Below, piece after piece: positions 6,505-8,870 of a stretch of DNA of 8,870 nucleotides. How positions within the stretch are numbered: the first letter of the stretch is position 1; every line of letters begins with the position of its first letter. This DNA comes from Novosphingobium sp. (GTDB lineage Bacteria > Pseudomonadota > Alphaproteobacteria > Sphingomonadales > Sphingomonadaceae), in NCBI GenBank assembly GCA_027490345.1, contig JAIXYF010000137.1, forward strand, positions 1 through 8,870. Reading direction: 5' to 3'. The notes under the pieces were generated by a model. That model did no database searches, was not told the DNA's origin, and saw only the letters and a program-made list of their open reading frames with translations. The translations under genes and the position numbers were made by a program.

Positions 6505-8325
6505 TTGCCTGACGAAAGCCCTCTCGACCAGTTCCGTTCGGTGCTTGCCGGCACAGCGCGCGCCGTGGCCGATGTGCCCGAGCTTGAAGTTGCCTGGACC
6601 GCCGACGGGCCGAGCCAGACGGGAACGAACTTGCGCCTGCCGATGCCGGGACGCGCGCTGCCTGCCGCGCAAGTGGCCGAGGCGCGGGGCTTTGCCGATG
6701 GCATGGCGCTGAAGCTGCGGCTCCACAGCGAGGCGGTGCACAGCCGGGGCGCGCCGGTCGAGCCGCTGGCGCGCGCCTGCTATGATGCAATCGAGCAAGT
6801 GCGCTATGAAGCGCTGGGCTCGGATGGCTATGCCGGCATTCGCGGCAATCTGGATGCGGCAACGGCGGTGCGGCTGGCCTCCGATCCCATCGCCCGCGCC
6901 AGCCGCCCCGAAGAAGTGCCGCTGCCCACTGCGCTGGCCATGCTGCTGCGCGAGAAGCTGACCGGGCAGCCCGTGCCCGCCGCCGCCGAAATGGGCACCG
7001 CTATGGTGCGCAGCTGGATCGAGGCGCGAGCAGGCGCAGATCTTGAAGGGTTCGCCGATCTGCTGGACGATCAGAAGGCGTTCCAGAACCTGGCGCTCGA
7101 AATGCTCGGCCACCTCGATCTCACCAAATCGACCGACGAGGCAGACGAAGGCGGCGAGGAGGACGAGGGCGAGCAGGCCGACGATCAGGCCGAAGAGCAG
7201 CCCGACGCCTCGGACGACGGCGCCGAGCAGCAGCCCAGCGAAGTGGCGGGCGATACCACCGAAGGCGACGAAGAAGGCGAGGATCAGGAGCAGTCCGAAA
7301 CTAGCGAAGACAGCGCCGACGCCGACATGGCCGACGAGGGCGAGGAGGGGATGCTCCCCACGCGCCCCAACCGGCCGTGGACCGACCTGCCGGACAGCTG
7401 GGAATACAAGGCCTATACCACCAGTTTTGACGAAGTCGTCTCCGCCGCCGAACTGTGCGACGAGGAAGAACTGACGCGGCTGCGCGCCTATCTCGATGCG
7501 CAGCTGAAGGGCCTGCAAGGCATCGTCACGCGCCTGGCCAACCGGCTGCAGCGTCGCCTGATGGCGCAGCAGAACCGCAGCTGGGATTTCGATCAGGAGG
7601 AAGGCCTGCTCGATGCCGCGCGGCTGGCCCGCGTCGTCATTTCGCCGGGCCACTCGCTGTCCTACAAGATCGAGCGCGACGTGGAGTTCAAGGACACCGT
7701 CGTCACGCTGCTGATTGACAATTCCGGCTCGATGCGCGGGCGGCCGATCTCCATCGCAGCGATCAGTGCCGATATCATGGCCCGCACGCTGGAGCGCTGC
7801 GGCGTGAAAACCGAAGTGCTTGGCTTCACCACGCGCGCTTGGAAGGGCGGCCAATCGCGTGAGGCGTGGCTTTCGGGTGGAAAGCCTGCACATCCCGGCC
7901 GTCTCAACGACTTGCGCCACATTGTTTACAAGAAGGCGGACGAGCCTTGGCGCCGCGCGCGCAAGAACCTTGGCCTGATGATGCGCGAAGGCCTGCTCAA
8001 GGAAAACATCGACGGTGAGGCGCTGCTCTGGGCGCATACGCGCCTGCTGGCGCGGCAAGAGGATCGCCGCATCCTGATGGTCATTTCCGATGGCGCACCG
8101 GTCGACGATTCGACGCTCTCGGTTAATTCAGCAGGCTATCTCGAACAGCATTTGCGCCGCGTGATCGACTGGATCGAAAAGCAATCTCCGGTCCAGCTCG
8201 TCGCCATCGGCATCGGCCACGACGTGACGCGCTATTATCGCCGCGCGGTCACGATCATGGATGTCGAGCAGCTGGGCGGCACGATGGTCGAGCAGCTTGC
8301 GGGATTGTTCGAAGACGACGACTGA
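6505..8325 (+). CDS. cobT: Aerobic cobaltochelatase subunit CobT (VWA-domain protein)
   Basis: CobT works with the AAA+ ATPase CobS and the large subunit CobN to insert Co2+ into hydrogenobyrinic acid a,c-diamide in aerobic cobalamin synthesis. The protein has 606 residues, usual for CobT. The N-terminal domain covers about 1-205. An acidic linker (211-281) contains 35 Asp/Glu in 71 residues and no Lys, Arg or His. The region 290-395 leads to a C-terminal von Willebrand A domain with the metal-ion-dependent adhesion site DNSGSM (405-410), a threonine pair at 442-443 and SDGAP (528-532). The start is TTG at 6505. The frame is closed by TGA at 6475-6477 and this is the only usual start codon until a GTG at 6541, which would remove conserved residues. 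The ribosome binding site is weak (GGACGA about nine bases upstream). No cobS or cobN is in the window. The C-terminus ends EDDD. Identity is very likely. Confidence 0.95.
   Translation: MPDESPLDQFRSVLAGTARAVADVPELEVAWTADGPSQTGTNLRLPMPGRALPAAQVAEARGFADGMALKLRLHSEAVHSRGAPVEPLARACYDAIEQVRYEALGSDGYAGIRGNLDAATAVRLASDPIARASRPEEVPLPTALAMLLREKLTGQPVPAAAEMGTAMVRSWIEARAGADLEGFADLLDDQKAFQNLALEMLGHLDLTKSTDEADEGGEEDEGEQADDQAEEQPDASDDGAEQQPSEVAGDTTEGDEEGEDQEQSETSEDSADADMADEGEEGMLPTRPNRPWTDLPDSWEYKAYTTSFDEVVSAAELCDEEELTRLRAYLDAQLKGLQGIVTRLANRLQRRLMAQQNRSWDFDQEEGLLDAARLARVVISPGHSLSYKIERDVEFKDTVVTLLIDNSGSMRGRPISIAAISADIMARTLERCGVKTEVLGFTTRAWKGGQSREAWLSGGKPAHPGRLNDLRHIVYKKADEPWRRARKNLGLMMREGLLKENIDGEALLWAHTRLLARQEDRRILMVISDGAPVDDSTLSVNSAGYLEQHLRRVIDWIEKQSPVQLVAIGIGHDVTRYYRRAVTIMDVEQLGGTMVEQLAGLFEDDD
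7135..7347 (+). other. Segment encoding the acidic low-complexity linker of CobT
   Basis: These codons encode residues 211-281: 35 aspartate or glutamate, no basic residue and no aromatic residue, enriched in Gly, Ala, Ser and Gln. It separates the N-terminal domain from the VWA part. Acidic linkers are a known CobT feature, and chelatase D subunits have a comparable one. Length and composition usually vary between species. Confidence 0.85.
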
Positions 8326-8343
8326 GTTCATGATATGAGAATT

Positions 8344-8349
8344 GGGGGA
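8344..8349 (+). promoter_or_regulatory. Ribosome binding site of the nitroreductase gene
   Basis: GGGGGA at 8344-8349 lies five bases before the ATG at 8355 and eleven before the in-frame ATG at 8361. The first start has the more usual spacing, but either is possible. Confidence 0.45.
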
Positions 8350-8354
8350 ATTTG

Positions 8355-8870
8355 ATGCCGATGGATGTTGCTGAAGCCGTACTTACGCGCCGTTCTGTCC
8401 GCGCGTTTCAGGACAAGCCCGTGCCGCTCGATGTGCTGCGCCGCGTGATGGACACCGCGCGCTGGTCGCCTTCGGGCTGCAATTTCCAGCCGTGGGAAGC
8501 GACCATCGTCACTGGCGAGCCGCTCAAGGAACTGCAGGCGAAGATGGCGGTCACGCCGCCGCAGGACCCGCGTGAATATAGCTGGGATGATCCCGAAGTG
8601 ATTCCCGAATGCAAGGCCCGGCTGCACGGCGTGGGCAAGGCGATGTACAGTGCGATGGGCATCGGCCGCGAGGACGAGGAAGCCCGCAACAAGTTCATGG
8701 GCAGCAACCTCGTCTCGTTCGGCGCCCCGGCCGTGCTGATGTGCTACTTTGATCGCCGCATGGGTCCGCCGCAGTGGTCGGACGTCGGCATGTGGCTGCA
8801 GACCATCATGCTGCTGCTGCGCGGTGAGGGGCTCGACAGCTGCCCGCAGGAGTTCCTGTCGGTTTACGCC
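8355..8870 (+). CDS. Nitroreductase-family FMN oxidoreductase (cut by right edge)
   Basis: The first 172 residues are present, of roughly 220-230 expected. Family signs are the FMN-phosphate-binding start TRRSVRAF (11-18), the flavin-contacting PSGCNFQPWE (39-48), FGAPAVLMCYF (122-132) and the helix DVGMWLQTIMLLL (143-155). Such enzymes are cytoplasmic, dimeric, FMN-bound and use NAD(P)H to reduce nitro groups, quinones or other acceptors; the natural substrate cannot be read from sequence. I see no sign of the cobalamin-pathway flavoenzyme BluB (no 5,6-dimethylbenzimidazole-synthase-like motifs that I recognise), although it follows cobT by only 29 bases on the same strand. The start is ATG 8355, with ATG 8361 two codons later as an alternative. 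The frame stays open to the last base. Family is sure, function is not. Confidence 0.88.
   Translation, partial: MPMDVAEAVLTRRSVRAFQDKPVPLDVLRRVMDTARWSPSGCNFQPWEATIVTGEPLKELQAKMAVTPPQDPREYSWDDPEVIPECKARLHGVGKAMYSAMGIGREDEEARNKFMGSNLVSFGAPAVLMCYFDRRMGPPQWSDVGMWLQTIMLLLRGEGLDSCPQEFLSVYA

Noticed and set aside
6313..8058. 581-codon minus-strand open frame across the transaldolase end and cobT
   Set aside because: It crosses the intergenic gap and two certain genes. Its hydrophobic Leu/Val/Ala-rich middle is only the reverse complement of the Asp/Glu-rich CobT linker.
8355..8870. BluB (5,6-dimethylbenzimidazole synthase) because it follows cobT
   Set aside because: BluB is a related flavoenzyme, but the visible motifs (PSGCNFQPW and the general layout) suit ordinary nitroreductases. 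Adjacency alone is not enough, though the missing C-terminus leaves some doubt.

Overview
The window reads as high-GC alphaproteobacterial chromosome, most likely from the Sphingomonadales (a Novosphingobium- or Sphingopyxis-like organism). The reasons are an F1 ATP synthase operon that begins with atpH-atpA and carries no F0 genes, a CobT-type aerobic cobaltochelatase subunit, strong G/C bias at third codon positions, and the style of the proteins. The genus is a judgement from sequence character, not a database match. I see no tRNA, rRNA, CRISPR array, insertion sequence, integrase, attachment site or prophage gene. Coding density is very high and no gap exceeds about 260 bases.

Layout. Positions 1-1213 (minus strand) hold the start of the F1 ATP synthase operon: atpH (delta subunit, GTG start) and then the first 205 codons of atpA (alpha subunit), which runs off the left edge. 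A 260-base divergent gap (1214-1473) holds a plausible sigma-70-type promoter for the atp operon and a weaker one facing the other way. Positions 1474-3523 (plus strand) hold a three-gene run: an Ada/Ogt-type O6-alkylguanine-DNA methyltransferase, a small ferritin-like di-iron protein with a clear internal two-fold repeat, and a P-loop kinase of the D-glycerate 3-kinase (GLYK/Tda10) family. The kinase start overlaps the ferritin-like stop by four bases. The kinase ends inside the 3' end of the convergent priA gene (3508-5673, minus), giving a 16-base tail-to-tail overlap with no terminator visible between them. Divergent from priA, and after 133 bases, is a short-form transaldolase (5807-6460). 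It is followed by cobT (6505-8325, TTG start) and the first 172 codons of a nitroreductase-family flavoprotein (8355 to the right edge), all on the plus strand and closely spaced.

How the genes relate. This is mostly housekeeping: ATP synthesis, DNA alkylation repair, replication restart, the pentose phosphate pathway and cobalamin synthesis. From memory, a priA / small transaldolase / atpH neighbourhood is common in alphaproteobacteria. If so, the methyltransferase, ferritin-like and kinase genes sit as a lineage-specific insert between atpH and priA. That run is the least explained part of the window. I found no strong evidence for a new defence, mobile or biosynthetic system. The best leads are the duplicated ferritin-like protein coupled to a small-molecule kinase, residue evidence that the 'fructose-6-phosphate aldolase-like' gene is a true transaldolase, and cobT standing without its partner cobS next to it.
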